Shown here: positions 10,911 to 23,372 of the stretch, piece by piece
How positions within the stretch are numbered: position 1 is the stretch's first letter
How the letters are laid out: the number at the start of each line of letters is the position of its first letter
Assembly: GCA_023525715.1 (NCBI GenBank)
Contig: CM042013.1
Span: 80,124,494-80,188,493, forward strand
Origin: Cichorium intybus
Taxonomy: Eukaryota > Streptophyta > Magnoliopsida > Asterales > Asteraceae
Reading direction: 5' to 3'
Length of the DNA: 64,000 nucleotides
Made by a program: the position numbers and the translations under genes
Notes under the pieces: generated by a model
What the model saw: the letters and a program-made list of their open reading frames with translations, nothing else
Database searches by the model: none
Told to the model about the DNA's origin: nothing

Positions 10911-12863
10911 CTAGAATAGCTTTGGTAGTTTAGCCGCACTGATCATACATCGGACCTTCTCAACAATTGTATGATTCATTCGTTCTGCTACACCGTTATG
11001 CTGTGGGGTATGTGGGACAGTCTTTTCATGTCTGATACCATATTTTGTGCAATATGTGGAGAACTCACGAGAATAGTACTCACCTCCATTATCTGATCTG
11101 AGACATTTCAACTGCTTGCCAGTTTGTCTTTCCACCATTATATGAAAAGCTTTAAAACGATCAAATACTTGATCCTTCGACCTGAGACAATAAACCCATA
11201 CTTTTCGTGATGCATCGTCGATGAATGTCACAAAATACCTGCTTCCACCAAGAGATTCTACTTCAATGGGTCCACATACGTCGAAGTGGACAAGGCTCAA
11301 CAACTCAGAGCGCTTATTTCTTGTGGAGCTAAAGGAAACTCTGTGTTGTTTCCCAAATAAGCAGTATTCACAAGGATCCAGGGCAAGATCTTTTTCCATG
11401 GAAATGGACTTCTTCTTCTCAAGAGTTGTTAACCCTTTCACAGTCATGTGGCCTAGTCTTCTATGCCACAGATTTGGTGATGTCTCTTCTTCTACTACAT
11501 TGAGACTTGGTTGAATCAACTTTGTATATGACTTATAAATAGTATCACAAAGCTTTCCCCTTGAAATGACCATAATGCCTTTTAACAACTTCCAGTTGCC
11601 ATTTCCGAAGTGGTTGTCATAGCCCTGAAGGTCAAGAGCTCCAATTGAGATAAGATTCATTCTTAGCTCTGGAACATGTCGAACATCTTTCAACACCAAT
11701 GTACACCTTACATTGGTCTTTATATGTACATCACCGATACCAACAATGTTAGAAGAACTAGTGTTTCCCATCCTCACGGTACCATGGTTTACGGATTTAT
11801 ATGTTGCAAATAAATCCCGGTCCGTAGTGGAATGATATGATGCAGCGGTATCAATCACCCACTCGTCATCACGAGTACCTACGTGTAGGCATGCATCCTC
11901 TTCGCATGCAATAAGGGCAATGTCTTGTGAAATGTTGACCATGGTCTCACCATCCTCCTTGCTTGAACTAGTACTCGTTTCAGCCTGTTCTCGTAGAAAC
12001 TTTCGACAATCGCTCTTTTTGTGGCCATAATGATTGCAGTAGTTGCAGTGGCCTTCAAACCATGTACTTGAAGACTTTCCCCTTTCTTTTGATCTTCCTC
12101 TAACTTGAGATTTTCCTCTACTTTGACCACGTTTGCCTCTACCTCGACCTCTTCCTCTTCCACCAGTTCTAGCTCCGCCTCTTTCTTTGTTTTCTGTTAT
12201 GAGGGAAAATGACTGGTCTGTACCAGCTTCTTTTCTTCTAGCTTCCTCGTTCATGAGAGCGTCTGTGACCATCTCCATTGTCACTTTGCCACCGGGGGCA
12301 GAATTGCTAAGAGTAACAACAAGTGTTTCCCAATGATCAGGTAGAGAACTTAGCAACAATATTGCTTGCTCCTCATCTTTGAGAACCCATTCGGCAGAAC
12401 TGAGCTGATTTACGAGATCTTGGAACTGACTCGTATGCTCGGCTATGGAGGTACCACTTCGTAACTTGTGGTTTACCAGGCGCCTCATTAGTAGGGTCTT
12501 GTTGCGTGCAGTCTTTTCTTGATACATACTCTCAAGCTTTTCCCAGAGTTTGTATGCGTCTGTTTCTTGAGAAACATGATGAAAAACACTGTGGTCAATC
12601 CATTGTCGAATTTGTGCCACAGTTTTCTTATTCATTCTCGTCCAGACGTCGACTGTTGTCTTTTCAGGTTTTACGCCCTTCGTTTCTAAAGGTTCTGCTA
12701 GATCCTTTAGATTTAACAAATCTTCCATCCTCGGCTTCCACATATTATAATTTGTGGGCGTAAGTCGGACCATTATATCTGAACTTGTAGATTCCATGAG
12801 AAAGACTTCGTAGTTTGCGTTTTTGTGAAATTTTGGGATGGAATTAGGCAAAACCGAGATCAC
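10911..12863 (-). pseudogene. gag-pol: gag, protease and integrase core of element B
   Basis: 650-codon open stretch. The likely start is the internal Met at 12797. Domains in order: copia Gag; Arg/Gly-rich segment; CCHC zinc knuckle (C-N-Y-C...H...C near 12010-12050); protease active site D-T-A-A-S (near 11850), the form known in Tnt1; pre-integrase zinc finger (W-H-R-R-L-G-H...C-E-Y-C); integrase core with the three acidic residues in F-D-V-C-G-P, R-S-D-N-G-G-E-Y and V-A-E-R-M. Reading ends at a stop shortly after the third acidic residue. Confidence 0.93.
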
Positions 12864-12935
12864 AGTTATTTCCGAAAGGGTCGAAATAGGTGGGATATAT
12901 TTTTTCAGACTAAAATGAACTTCTGAAAAAATTAT

Positions 12936-13170
12936 GGGCCAATTTGAAATGTTTAAGAAGTATAGGGGTCAATCTGTAATTTGTGGAATTACAGGGACCA
13001 AACTGGAAGGTTTTGAAACATAGGGACCTTTCTAAAACGTTTCAGAAGTATAAGGACCAAAATTGTAACTTTCAGAAAAAACTAGGACCAAAACGGAGTT
13101 TTATAGTATTAGAGGGACCTGTTTGCAACTTTCTGGAATTTCAGGGGGCCAAAATGCAGTTTTCTGAAAC
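12936..13170 (-). repeat. Short tandem repeats in the leader of element B
   Basis: Roughly six imperfect copies of a 35-40-bp unit built round agggaccaaa...tttctgaaa lie between primer site and gag. They are non-coding in the sense direction. Confidence 0.6.
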
Positions 13171-13416
13171 TTGCTACAGTGTTGATACAGTGTCGCTACA
13201 GTATCGTGTTCTCCGATCGTCTTCTCCGGCAAGTTTTCCGGCGAACTGGTTTTTCCGGCAAACCTTTGACCGGACTTTTGGAGGTCTTCCGGTGGTCGAA
13301 AAATTCCGAAAAATATGTATTCGGAATCGTGGGAACGAGTACTTTACAATGGTGTGTCCGGAAATCGATTTTGAAAAAAAAACATTTCGACCAAAAAACG
13401 ATCGGTACCGAAACGA

Positions 13417-13430
13417 GGCTCTGATACCAC
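13417..13430 (-). other. Primer binding site of element B (initiator tRNA-Met)
   Basis: The plus strand reads ggctctgataccac, i.e. tggtatcagagcc on the element's sense strand, one base from the 5' LTR. Confidence 0.9.
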
Positions 13431-13431
13431 T

Positions 13432-13760
13432 TGTTAGGATCGGAAAGCTCTTCTATTCAACACTAGAACAGAATTACAATAGGATGAGCAACTCTCACAC
13501 TCGACTATTACAAAAAACCAACGCTCTATCTAACACTTACACTCTAAGTGTTATGCTCACTAACTCTATGTGTTTGTGATGTTTGAGATGTCTAAGAACT
13601 GAAACTTAAGCCTCTATTTATAACTAAACTAGCCACTAAATCTATAGTATATGAACACATTGAATTCTTGGAAGAGAAGATCAAATTTGCCACCTTAAGC
13701 TTTATCAACAATGGTGGCTTCTAGAATGAAGGGCTTCTAGATGGAGGCTGGAAATCAACA
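13432..13760 (-). repeat. 5' LTR of element B
   Basis: 329 bp, tgttaggatcgg...aaatcaaca. It differs from the 3' LTR at about nine positions by my count. Confidence 0.95.
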
Positions 13761-14433
<673 letters not shown>

Positions 14434-14526
14434 GTATTCTCTATAGTTAGAAAATAATATCGATCTATTTTTAAGATACAATTTTTTATTATGTTATTGC
14501 AGTTTAATGAAAAACTATGATCTTTC

Positions 14527-14912
14527 AAATGATATATTCAGAAAAATCATTATATTTTGACCATATATTCAATTAAGCCATAATTGTTTTTTATATTAAG
14601 TCCAATATTTTGTTAAATGTTTAGAATTTTGGATAATAGTTAGTTATGCTGTTTTTATATTTTTACAACTGATGATGTATAGAGTCAAAATGTAAATGTC
14701 AAAATGTAAGGACTTAATTGAATAAAAATGAAAATCCAACTCTAAATTGTCAAAAGAATCAAAATGTAAGGACTATAATGAATATTTCATTGTTATATAT
14801 AACTAAAATTGTAAACATTTAACAAAATATTGGGCTTAATTGAATATAAAAAACAATTAGGACTTAATTGAATATAGAGTCAAAATGTAAGGACTATTCT
14901 GAATATATCTCA
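14527..14912. mobile_element. MITE M, copy 1
   Basis: About 385 bp with long (~110 bp) imperfect terminal inverted repeats starting gatatattcagaaaa and ending ttctgaatatatc. No coding. Close copies occur at 45084-45470 (full) and 43921-44037 (right half). The bases to the right (tcatcattcaaataagaatg) are also shared with those copies. Confidence 0.75.
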
Positions 14913-16230
14913 TCATTCAAATAAGAATGTTGTAACATGTAAGACCGGTTCCTAATTGAGACAAGTAAGGTGTAGTGATTATTGCTAATTTCGTAACAAG
15001 TTGCTAATTTAGAGATTTAGTGAACATTTCTTTAGTATTTACGTTTTTCTGGGTAATCAGGAGAGTAGCGAGTGATGAGATACTGTGTGAGTCCTTCCTA
15101 AGTGTTGTATTACAAGTTTTAACTGTTATATATGAGTATTGGGCATTAGGAAACGATTTAACAGGAACAATATAAAGAAAATTGAGTCGAAGCATGTTAG
15201 CGACGCTAACATTTATTGTTAGCAATGCAAATAGTATGTGGTCAGATTTCCTTATAGTCAAACATACGTGTTAAGTCATAAAACACACAACTTTTCGAGA
15301 GTCGGCAAGGTTAAGGCGATTTCTGGCCAAATTGAGTTGAGGGATTCGTGTGGGAGCTTAAGGAGCCTAATCTAACAACCTAAACACGTTATTTAACTCC
15401 AAATCAAGAGGTAATTTGATTGTTTATGAGTTTTGGGGGTTTTCGAACCCTAGATGTTCAATATCACGATTTTGAGTAGAATTTGTGTTATATGTTGTTA
15501 GTATGTTGCTACAGAGTATCTTGTTTAACTGTAGATGTGAAAATATGTTGAATTTTGTGGCTGAATCACTTAAGTCATGAGAGTGGGCTTAACAGATGAT
15601 ATTAGCGGCACTAGTCTTATAACTAGCGGCACTAATATTCCCCTCGACAGAAGCCTTGTAATTTTTGTGTGGCTTGATCTTTTCAACCAGACTTTTTGGG
15701 AATGTTTAAGGATATTTGAGATATGATGTGTGATGTTATTTTAAAGCTGATCCTCATAGGAGGGAAGGAGATACACGAGGCATGGGTATATCACGAGCTG
15801 AGCAGACATCAGGTGAGGAACTGTAATTCATTACTTATGTTTGAATTGTGAATTAACAGGTTATTATTGACTCTAATTGGCTGGGACAACCAATTTGGAA
15901 TGAGTTAAAATGCGATTGAGTACTTATGTTATAAACTGAGAAATAGTGTGATTAAACACACGAGTTAACTGTAATAGTCAAAGATTATGATATCAATCAG
16001 TTATATACTTATAGTATTGAGTTCTATAGTATGTTGAGATAATGTTGCATAATCACCATGTTTTGAGAAATTTTCTTACAATGAGTTTTGTTGTTTATAA
16101 TTTGATTTTGTGTAGGTGATTCAGGAGATAGAGGGGAAAATGTTACAGAAAGGCTAGTAGACTAGTAGACTTGATAACTTTTGGGACTGAACTTACATTT
16201 TAGGACAAATTTGAACTTTATAAAACTCTC
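14913..16230. other. Unassigned spacer interrupted by element C
   Basis: No coding supported. It contains two copies of tagcggcacta (about 15602 and 15625). The segment 15720-16230 looks like degraded LTR sequence that would continue at 43489 across element C, but I could not identify a family. Confidence 0.4.
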
Positions 16231-16235
16231 TTCTG

Positions 16236-16936
16236 TGTTGGGATTTGATCAAAAAACACAAAACTCATATGCAGCGGAAGACAAACGGATCAAATCACAT
16301 AATATTTCATGAACACATTCAGGATCATATCAGTTCATAGCAAATCATAGCAACTTAAACATAACAGAATGTACCTCAAGAAGTCGTTGCCTTTGAGATC
16401 TAGTCAAGGCCACGATTGCAGGATGATCAGGATCCAATATGCGAATCCCTCTAATGGCTTGTACCCAGGGACAACCATAAAACCAGGAAGATCAAGAGCA
16501 AAGATCTCTAACCCTAGAGAGGGAAGAGATTTCGCAGAAGGGAGGAGAGGGGGATGGTTGGCGGCACACTAAAGGGTTTGTGATGCCTTTGGGTGTCACC
16601 CAAGGCCTCTATTTATAGTACAAGCCTCCTAGGGTTTCCAAACTATGGAGCCTTTTGGCGGCCGAACCCCTGGACTTGTTCTATTGATTATATTTAATCA
16701 ATTACAATTCAACCCCTTTAATTGGTTCCAAATTAATCCTAGATTAATTTACCAATTAAATTGTCATTAATCTTTTAGTTACTAATTACTTTATTCTCAA
16801 TAAATTAATTAACTAAATAACCTTTCCTCTATTTTGATTTTTTTTATTTTTCTGGGTTCTGATGGCAACCCAAAAGGACTCTACTTTTTATCAGAAGTGT
16901 TCTAACAAGTTGATGACCTTAGACACTATTCCAACA
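16236..16936 (-). repeat. 3' LTR of element C
   Basis: 701 bp, tgttgggatttg...attccaaca, with TATA box ctatttatag (16610-16619; sense ctataaatag). The adjacent bases gtctcccacttgg (sense ccaagtgggagac) form the polypurine tract. Confidence 0.93.
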
Positions 16937-17807
16937 GTCTCCCACTTGGACAAGTTGTCAACTTGAACACAACCTGAAAAAGAGTAAAGTGTGCCATCCA
17001 ATGCAATAGCCGAACTCTGATCAATGAAAAGAAACGACTCCTAGATAAGTGATCTCTCTTTCCTCTTTTCTCAAGATATTAATATGAACTTGGGTCATGG
17101 AAATAGTCAGATCCCGTTAGTTCAAAGTTTGTTTCCCGATAGAGATTTATGATGACCTATTCAGACCACCAATTGAACACATCAATTTGTTCAGGGCTTG
17201 GCCGAGCGCTTAGTGTCAACATAATCATCGAGGGGCCCATAGATATCGCTTCCCCTTATCCGGAAGAAGGAACAAATAAACTTTCACTACATAGTCTCTG
17301 TCTATTTCATCATATCATACCCGGACATACCCGTTATAACTACCAGTTACGAGTAGCGTTTGGATAGACTGAAGTATGACAGAATCACAGGCGGATCCCC
17401 TATGTATCTTGGTTTGAAGAATAAGAGATATTATCATCCTAGATTACTTGTGACTAAATCCATGAAGTAATCTCTAGGTGCGGTTTGTTCCGATACTTGA
17501 ATCTCCATCAAGCACTCATGATGCATAGTCGCAATCACTATGCTATGTCTGATCTCTACAAAAAATCTACTAGCACTCATGACAGTCTTAAATCACTGCT
17601 TGCTTCCAAGAGTACCACCGACTGTGGAAGTTTGAGTGTGTTACCATTCAGGAAGCAGGTTCCAAACATGCAAAACTGAAATACAATGATAATTGAAATG
17701 CAAACGGTGACTCACCAGTCTTTTATTAAATCTCCACTAATAAAACCCCAAGTCATGTACAATTAACACTGCTATATGTTTCGATTACTCAACTATAAAC
17801 TAAATAA
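16937..17807 (-). other. Long 3' untranslated region of element C, conserved with D and H
   Basis: No coding. Colinear short matches link it to 22256-23070 and 56355-57116: the polypurine tract, tagataagtgatc, acacatcaatt, gatatcgctt, atccatgaagtaat, actcatga, gactgtgga and others. It begins (sense) with a hairpin at 17721-17745 whose loop resembles the polypurine tract. Confidence 0.7.
17721..17745 (-). other. Hairpin with polypurine-tract-like loop, element C
   Basis: An 8-bp perfect stem (ttttatta / taataaaa) closes the loop aatctccac. The equivalents in D (23044-23067) and H (57093-57116) keep the loop core gtctccac but have a different stem, attacc / ggtaat. Confidence 0.6.
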
Positions 17808-18572
17808 TTAAGACATTTCGCTAGGATCTCTAATACCTATGGTCCTTGTATGCCTTTCATGCTTGGACCGCGACAATGACTTTGTAAATAGGTCAGTCGG
17901 ATTATCCTTTGACGTTACACGTCCCACCACGATGAATCCGTCTTCAACTCGATTTCGAACATAGTGGTACTTTCTGAGTATATGTCTGGATCTCCCATGG
18001 TCATTGGGTTCTTTAGTCAATGCGACTGCACCTTCGTTATCACATAAGACTTCAAGGGGATCCTTGACGTTGGGAACAACGCCAAGATCACCAATGAAAT
18101 TCTTTAACCATGTAGCTTCCTTTGCAGCTTCACTAGCTGCTATATACTCTGACTCACACGTTGAGTCAGCTACCGACTTCTGCTTTGAACTTTTCCAGGT
18201 GACTGCTCCTCCATTTAATATGAACACCCATCCTGACTGTGACCAATAGTCATCTCTGTCTTTTTGGAAACTTGTGTCACTAAACCCAGTTACTCTTAGC
18301 TCGTTCCTCCCTCCGTATACAAGGCATATTTCTTTAGTCCTTCTCAAGTACTTAAGAGTGCCTTTAACAGATGTCCAATCACTTTCACCTGGATTATCCT
18401 GATATCTGCTCAGCATGCTCAAAGCATAAGAGACATCAGGTCGAGTACATATCATGGCATACATGATCGATCCAATCACCGAAGCATATGAGACTTGACT
18501 CATTCTATCCATTTCATCATCACTCTTGGGACATTTCTCTTTACTTAGCTTTATCCCATGATGCATGGGCAA
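17808..18572 (-). pseudogene. pol: RNase H domain of element C
   Basis: 254-codon open segment covering the RT-RNase H connection and RNase H of copia Pol: Y-A-S-V-I-G-S-I-M-Y-A-M, T-G-F-S-D-T-S-F, S-T-C-E-S-E-Y-I-A-A, C-D-N-E-G-A-V and the C-terminal D-N-P-T-D-L-F-T-K-S-L. The catalytic acidic residues appear present. It overlaps the reverse transcriptase segment by a frameshift near 18550. Confidence 0.9.
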
Positions 18573-19227
18573 GAACCCCCTTCTTGGAGCAATCCATCCT
18601 GAAATTCTTCAGGATCTTGTCCAGATATGTGCTCTGGCTAAGTGAAAACAGACGTTTTGATCTATCTCTATACCTCTTTATTACAAGTATGTAAGATGCA
18701 TTTCGTAGATGTTTCATAGCAAAACACCTCCCAAGCCAATCCTTTACACTATGTAAGGTTGGGATGTCGTTTCCTATAATAAGTATGTCATCAACATACA
18801 ATATTAGAAACACTATGTTACTCCCACTAGATCTGACATATACACAGGATTCATCATGGCTTCTAGAAAATCTAAACTCTTTGACCTTTTCATGGAAGCA
18901 GATGTTCCACCCGCGAGACGCTTGTTTAAGTCCATAAATGGATGTTTCAAGCTTACACACTCTATTCGGATACTTGTTGTCAACAACACCATCTGGTTGT
19001 GTCATATACACATTCTCTATCAGTTTTCCATTAAGGAAAGCGGTTTTGACATCCATATGCCATATTTCATAGTCATAAAATGCAGAAATGGCAAGTAGCA
19101 CTCTAATAGACTTTATCTTGGCTACTGGAGAGAAAGTTTCATCATAATGAACCCCTTGAGTCTGAGTGAAACCTTTCGCAACTAGTCTGGCCTTGAATGT
19201 GTGTAAATTCCCATCCATGTCTGTCAT
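18541..19227 (-). pseudogene. pol: reverse transcriptase of element C
   Basis: Copia RT fragment: A-R-L-V-A-K-G-F-T-Q, M-D-V-K-T-A-F-L-N-G, Y-G-L-K-Q-A-S-R and an intact Y-V-D-D-I catalytic box at 18784-18798. The ORF opens inside the domain because of a frameshift near 19225; the preceding RT N-terminus is at 19224-19415 in another frame. Confidence 0.9.
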
Positions 19228-19919
19228 CTTCTTGAATATCTATTTACACCCAACCGTCTTGAGACATGGTGTTGGATCAACCAATTTCCAAACTTGATTG
19301 TCATACATGGACTAAATCTCGCTCTCCATGGCTTCTTTCCACTTATTAGCCTCAGGGCCTGCCATTGTTTCCTTGTAGTTAGATGGCTCATCCTCACTAA
19401 CCAGTGTTTTATCACTGATCAGAGTGTCACCTTCTGTAGTGATATGGAAACCATAAAACTCAGGAGGTAGACGCACTCTACTGGATCTACGAAGCGGCGA
19501 CGGATATTTGTCAGTTTCCTCAACAGGAATCTCATCCTCGGGTTGAGTACCAGTGTCAACTATAGGCTCATCATCGGCAGACTCTTGAATTTCTTCAAGA
19601 TCTATCCTGCTCCCACTAGTTTCCTTATATATGAGGTTTCTCTACAGAAGCACTCCCCTTCGAGCAACAAACACTTTGTTCTTGGAAGGCTTGAAAAATA
19701 AGTACCCAAAGGACTTTCGCGGGTAACCGATGAAGAAACACTTCTCTACTCTGGGTTCAAGCTTGTCATGAGCTTGGCGCCGACGAAGACTTCACAACCC
19801 CAGACTTTTACGTGTGCTAGTGAGGGACGTTCCCTACTACACACTTCAGAGGGAGTCTTTGCAACCTTCTTTGTTGGAACGAGGTTTGAGATATGAGTTG
19901 CAGTTTCTAAGGCATGACC
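19224..19919 (-). pseudogene. pol: integrase C-terminus/RT N-terminus of element C, decayed
   Basis: A short open segment (19224-19415) carries the W-x-x-A-M-x-x-E-like start of copia RT. The rest, to 19919, has several stops, but conceptual translation keeps an acidic, Ser-rich linker and an F-I-G-Y-P-R-K-like integrase end. Confidence 0.65.
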
Positions 19920-20521
19920 CTAGAAACTTATCGGAAGTATAGCATGACTCATCACAGATCGAACCATGTCCAACAGTGTTCGATTTCTCCTTTCAGACAC
20001 ACTGCTGTGTTGTGGTGTTCTTGGAGGAGAGAACTGTGAAAATATTCCACAATCCTTAAGATGATCGTAGAATTCTTGACTAAGATATTCTCCGCCTCTA
20101 TCGGAGCGAATCATCTTAATCTTCTTGCCCAGCTGATTCTCTACTTCGTTTTGCAATTCTTTGAACACTTTAAAGGTTTCTGATTTATGTTTAATCAGAT
20201 AAACATAACTGTATCTATTAAAATCATCAGTAAATGTAGAAAGTAACGATCACCTTTTCTAGTGGCAGATCTGAACGGTCCACAGACATATGTGTGCATA
20301 AGTTCCAACAGATCCTTGCCTCTTTCACAGCTTCCTCTGAATGGCAATTTGGTCATCTTACCAAGTAAGCAAGACTTGCATACATCATCCAATTTCAGGT
20401 CGAATGATTCCATGGCTCCTTCCGACTGGAGCTTGGTGATGTGATTCTTGTTTATATAACCAAGACGATGGTGCCATAGACATGACTTATCGAGAACATT
20501 CTCATCCAAATCAACTTTCAA
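19920..20521 (-). pseudogene. pol: integrase of element C
   Basis: Two frames. 20195-20521: pre-integrase zinc finger (W-H-H-R-L-G-Y...C-K-S-C-L-L-G-K) and the start of the core. The position normally D-V-C-G-P reads Y-V-C-G-P, so the first catalytic Asp is lost. 19920-20168: R-S-D-R-G-G-E-Y and V-S-E-R-R-N-R, the second and third acidic positions, retained. Shift near 20180. Confidence 0.88.
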
Positions 20522-20761
20522 GGTTACATTACCATTCCTACCAATACAAACAACAATTTCATATATGCCATTACAAGGACTAGCTTTAAAGCAAAAACAA
20601 TTATTTTTATAAACTAAAATGCATCCATTGTATTATCAAAATAAAACGAAATTATGTTTCGAGCCATTTCTGGCGAGTAGCAACAATTAATCAACCTAAT
20701 CAAACTATTACTATCCAACATCAGCTCATAGTTGCTGATCCTTGTAACAACAGTTGTCTGT

Positions 20762-20947
20762 CTACTTCCCATGATCAGGTTGAACTCCCCAACCTGCAGC
20801 TTCTTGCTTTTCTTTTAGTCCCTGCATATCGGCACAGATGTCAGTACCACATCCCATATCAAGGACCCAAGAATTAGAAGTCATAGTACTATATAATTCG
20901 ATCATGAACATACCTGAGGTGCCTGTCTCTTTGACCATGTTATTCAT
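20762..20947 (-). pseudogene. pol: protease fragment of element C
   Basis: Contains S-W-V-L-D-M-G-C-G-T-D-I-C, the copia protease active-site region; the usual D-S/T-G reads D-M-G. Stops occur on both sides. Confidence 0.7.
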
Positions 20948-21431
20948 TAGGTCCTCCAGGTACTTCGGGCAGCTACGTTTCTAGTACCCCTTCTGTTGAG
21001 AGTAAAAGCAGATGGCCTCTTTCAGGTCATTAGTAGGAGCAATGTCAGAATAAGCCTTTCTCTTAAAGCCTTGGTTGCCCTTGGCCTTTCCGTTTCCACT
21101 GGGATGAGAACCTTTCTTCCGTTTGCCATTGCCATGATGAATGGCCAGGACGGGAGCAGGAGAGTTAGTCACACGAGCCTGCTTCATGCTGGCTTCAGCA
21201 GTCTTTAGCATCTCGTGTAACTCCATCAGAGTCTTGTCCATATTGTTCATATTATAGGTCATGATGAAATAATGATATAAACCAGAAAGCGAGTTGAGGA
21301 CCATGTCAATGCCCAACTCCTTAGGTAACTCGACCCGAAGAATTTATAGCTGTCAATGTATGGCTTCATCTTCTGAACGTGAGTACATCCAGACACTCCG
21401 TCCTGCAGTTTACAGGCAATAAGGGACTTGA
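20948..21431 (-). pseudogene. gag: gag C-terminal part of element C
   Basis: Downstream half of Gag, separated from the N-terminal half (38601-39014) by element D. It has copia Gag helices followed by a Lys/Gly-rich basic segment, and a C-F-Y-S-Q-Q-K-G-Y remnant near 20985 where a zinc knuckle is expected. It ends exactly at the cttga duplication (21427-21431). Confidence 0.8.
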
Positions 21432-22255
21432 TGATGGGGAATAGGCATACAAACAATAAACTCAACTCTTAAGTTCACATGCAACCTATAAGGATCTATG
21501 TTTTATCTATTGAACATATAACTAAGAACATCTATGGGAAACCCTATGTATAATCAAAATTAATAAAGAGGGTTTCGGAATTACATACCTTATTGTTATT
21601 ATAGCAAATAACAATTATTCCTGGTATCAATAGTATCTCGGAAGCAGGCACCACAAGTGTCGTGCCTCTAATGGTTCACACCCAAAAGTCCAAGCAAAGG
21701 TTATTAATCTTAATTATCTTATTAAGAAAAGCTCGCTATAAAACCTTAGGGAAGGATTATAGATTCTGCTTGAGGGAGAAGAGAATTTCCAGAGAACTGT
21801 CTCCTCGAATGAGGCAAAGAATAATGTGACAGGGGATGAGTATTTATAGCAGAAAGGGTGATAAAGGATAAACCTTATTTGAATTCATACTGAGATAAAA
21901 CCCTTATCTCTAACCCTTTTTCCGGCCAGATGCGACGCGCATCGCGCGTGCAATTTGCCCGCGTCGCACGTATCAATCCGTCCAGATTGTTCCATTGTTC
22001 AACTATTGAACAATTACAATCCAGCCCCTACACTTTAATTAATCCCAAATTAATTCTAATTAATTCTGATTAATTCCAAACGAGTTTCTAATTAATTTAT
22101 TATCACATAACAAATTAATAAACTGTTTCTTCCTCTCTCTCTCTATTAACCTTTATACCAGTTGGACTATTGAGGGGAACCCTAAAGGACTGTGGTGCTA
22201 TCAATTCAAGTACATGTAACAATTATAGTTATTTCTTAGACACCTTAATCCAAAA
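21432..22255 (-). repeat. 3' LTR of element D
   Basis: 824 bp, starts tgatggggaataggc, ends ttaatccaaaa before gtctcccacttgg. TATA box (sense) ctataaatactc at 21839-21850. A cluster of cgcg-rich words lies at 21942-21992. A (TC)n tract lies near 22131. Confidence 0.92.
21648..21665 (-). other. LTR hairpin of the D family
   Basis: gcaccacaagtgtcgtgc is nearly self-complementary (gcac/gtgc outer pairs). The same word is at 37.99 kb in the other LTR of D and at 55725-55742 in H. In element I (59216-59233) the outer pairs are gcag/ctgc. Confidence 0.5.
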
Positions 22256-23372
22256 GTCTCCCACTTGGATAAGTCTATATGTATAACACCCAGTACAGCT
22301 TCTAAACTGACCAGCAAATTATAGCTTCCAAAAGTCGCTGCCGAATTCTGACCCAGTCAGTGGCATGTCCTAAGATAAGTGATCATATGATCCTCCGTTC
22401 TACAAGATATCATTCAGAATTGAGACATGGATCAGGATCAATCTCATTCCGATACTATGTTTCCAGGTACTAGATTTGTGATGATATAGGACTTCTAATA
22501 TAACACATCAATTCAGTCCTTACTAGGCCTAGCATTATAAGTCAATCACCAAATCACCAAGGTACCCACAAATATCGCTTGTCTCGTTAGGGCAAAAGGA
22601 ACGAATAAACTTTGACTCATATGCTTGTGTCTTTTACCCATCAAATCGCGCACAACAATACGTTTTATAACATCGAGTAACCGATGCGTTTATGCATTAT
22701 CAATGCACAACCGACTTGCAAATTTCAAATCATATGTCTCTGCTTCAAGACCATAAGATATTATCGTCTCAGAATTACTCGTGATATGATCCATGAAGTA
22801 ATTCTCTGAGCGTAGGTTTATCCAATTCTCAAATCTCTATTTCTAAGTACTCATGAATGTTATAGCAATGTCGTTGCTATGCCTAACCCTTTAGACAGTC
22901 TACAATCCACTTCATGACAATGTTAATTCACTATTTACTTCCGAAAGTATGAGCGACTGTGGACTTTTGAATAATCATATTATTCGGGAAGTAAAACATG
23001 AAAAAGTGAAACATAAAGATCTGACTGGTAGCTACTCCTGCTTATTACCAAGTCTCCACGAGGTAATCACCAAGTTGGATATGTCATAATACTATTATGT
23101 GTTTCTTGTTTTCTTTTAAACTTTCAATTCAAGTTTTTTATCTATGTCTATATTTCCTAAATGACCTTTCACTCTTTCTATGTATCCAACATGTCTTACA
23201 TTGATACACTTCATTGCAGATGATCCAATCGGATACTCTTCCGATGATATCTCAATATGTCATTATGTCTTTTCATCTCTCAACTCCATCCCTGAAACGG
23301 TGATGTGTACTGTGACTTCCCATGGTTCTCGGGGTCTTAAGTCTACATGAGTGTACCCTAAGACTATTTCGA

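Larger units (their letters stand above)
8429..13760 (-). mobile_element. Element B: Tnt1-like Ty1/copia retrotransposon, minus strand
   Basis: Two LTRs of equal length (329 bp) with tgtt...aaca ends bracket gag, protease, integrase, reverse transcriptase and RNase H in copia order. The primer site is tRNA-Met type. The polyprotein closely resembles tobacco Tnt1 in the protease-to-RT region (Tork lineage, from memory). I count about nine mismatches between LTRs, so insertion is fairly recent. Stops and a frameshift have inactivated it. The flanking 5-mers (agaga left, aacca right) do not match. Confidence 0.95.

Noticed and set aside
15004..15261. Minus-strand ORF ending F-T-K-S-L-N, like a copia RNase H tail
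   Set aside because: Only the last few residues match; the rest lacks RNase H motifs and no other pol sequence lies nearby.
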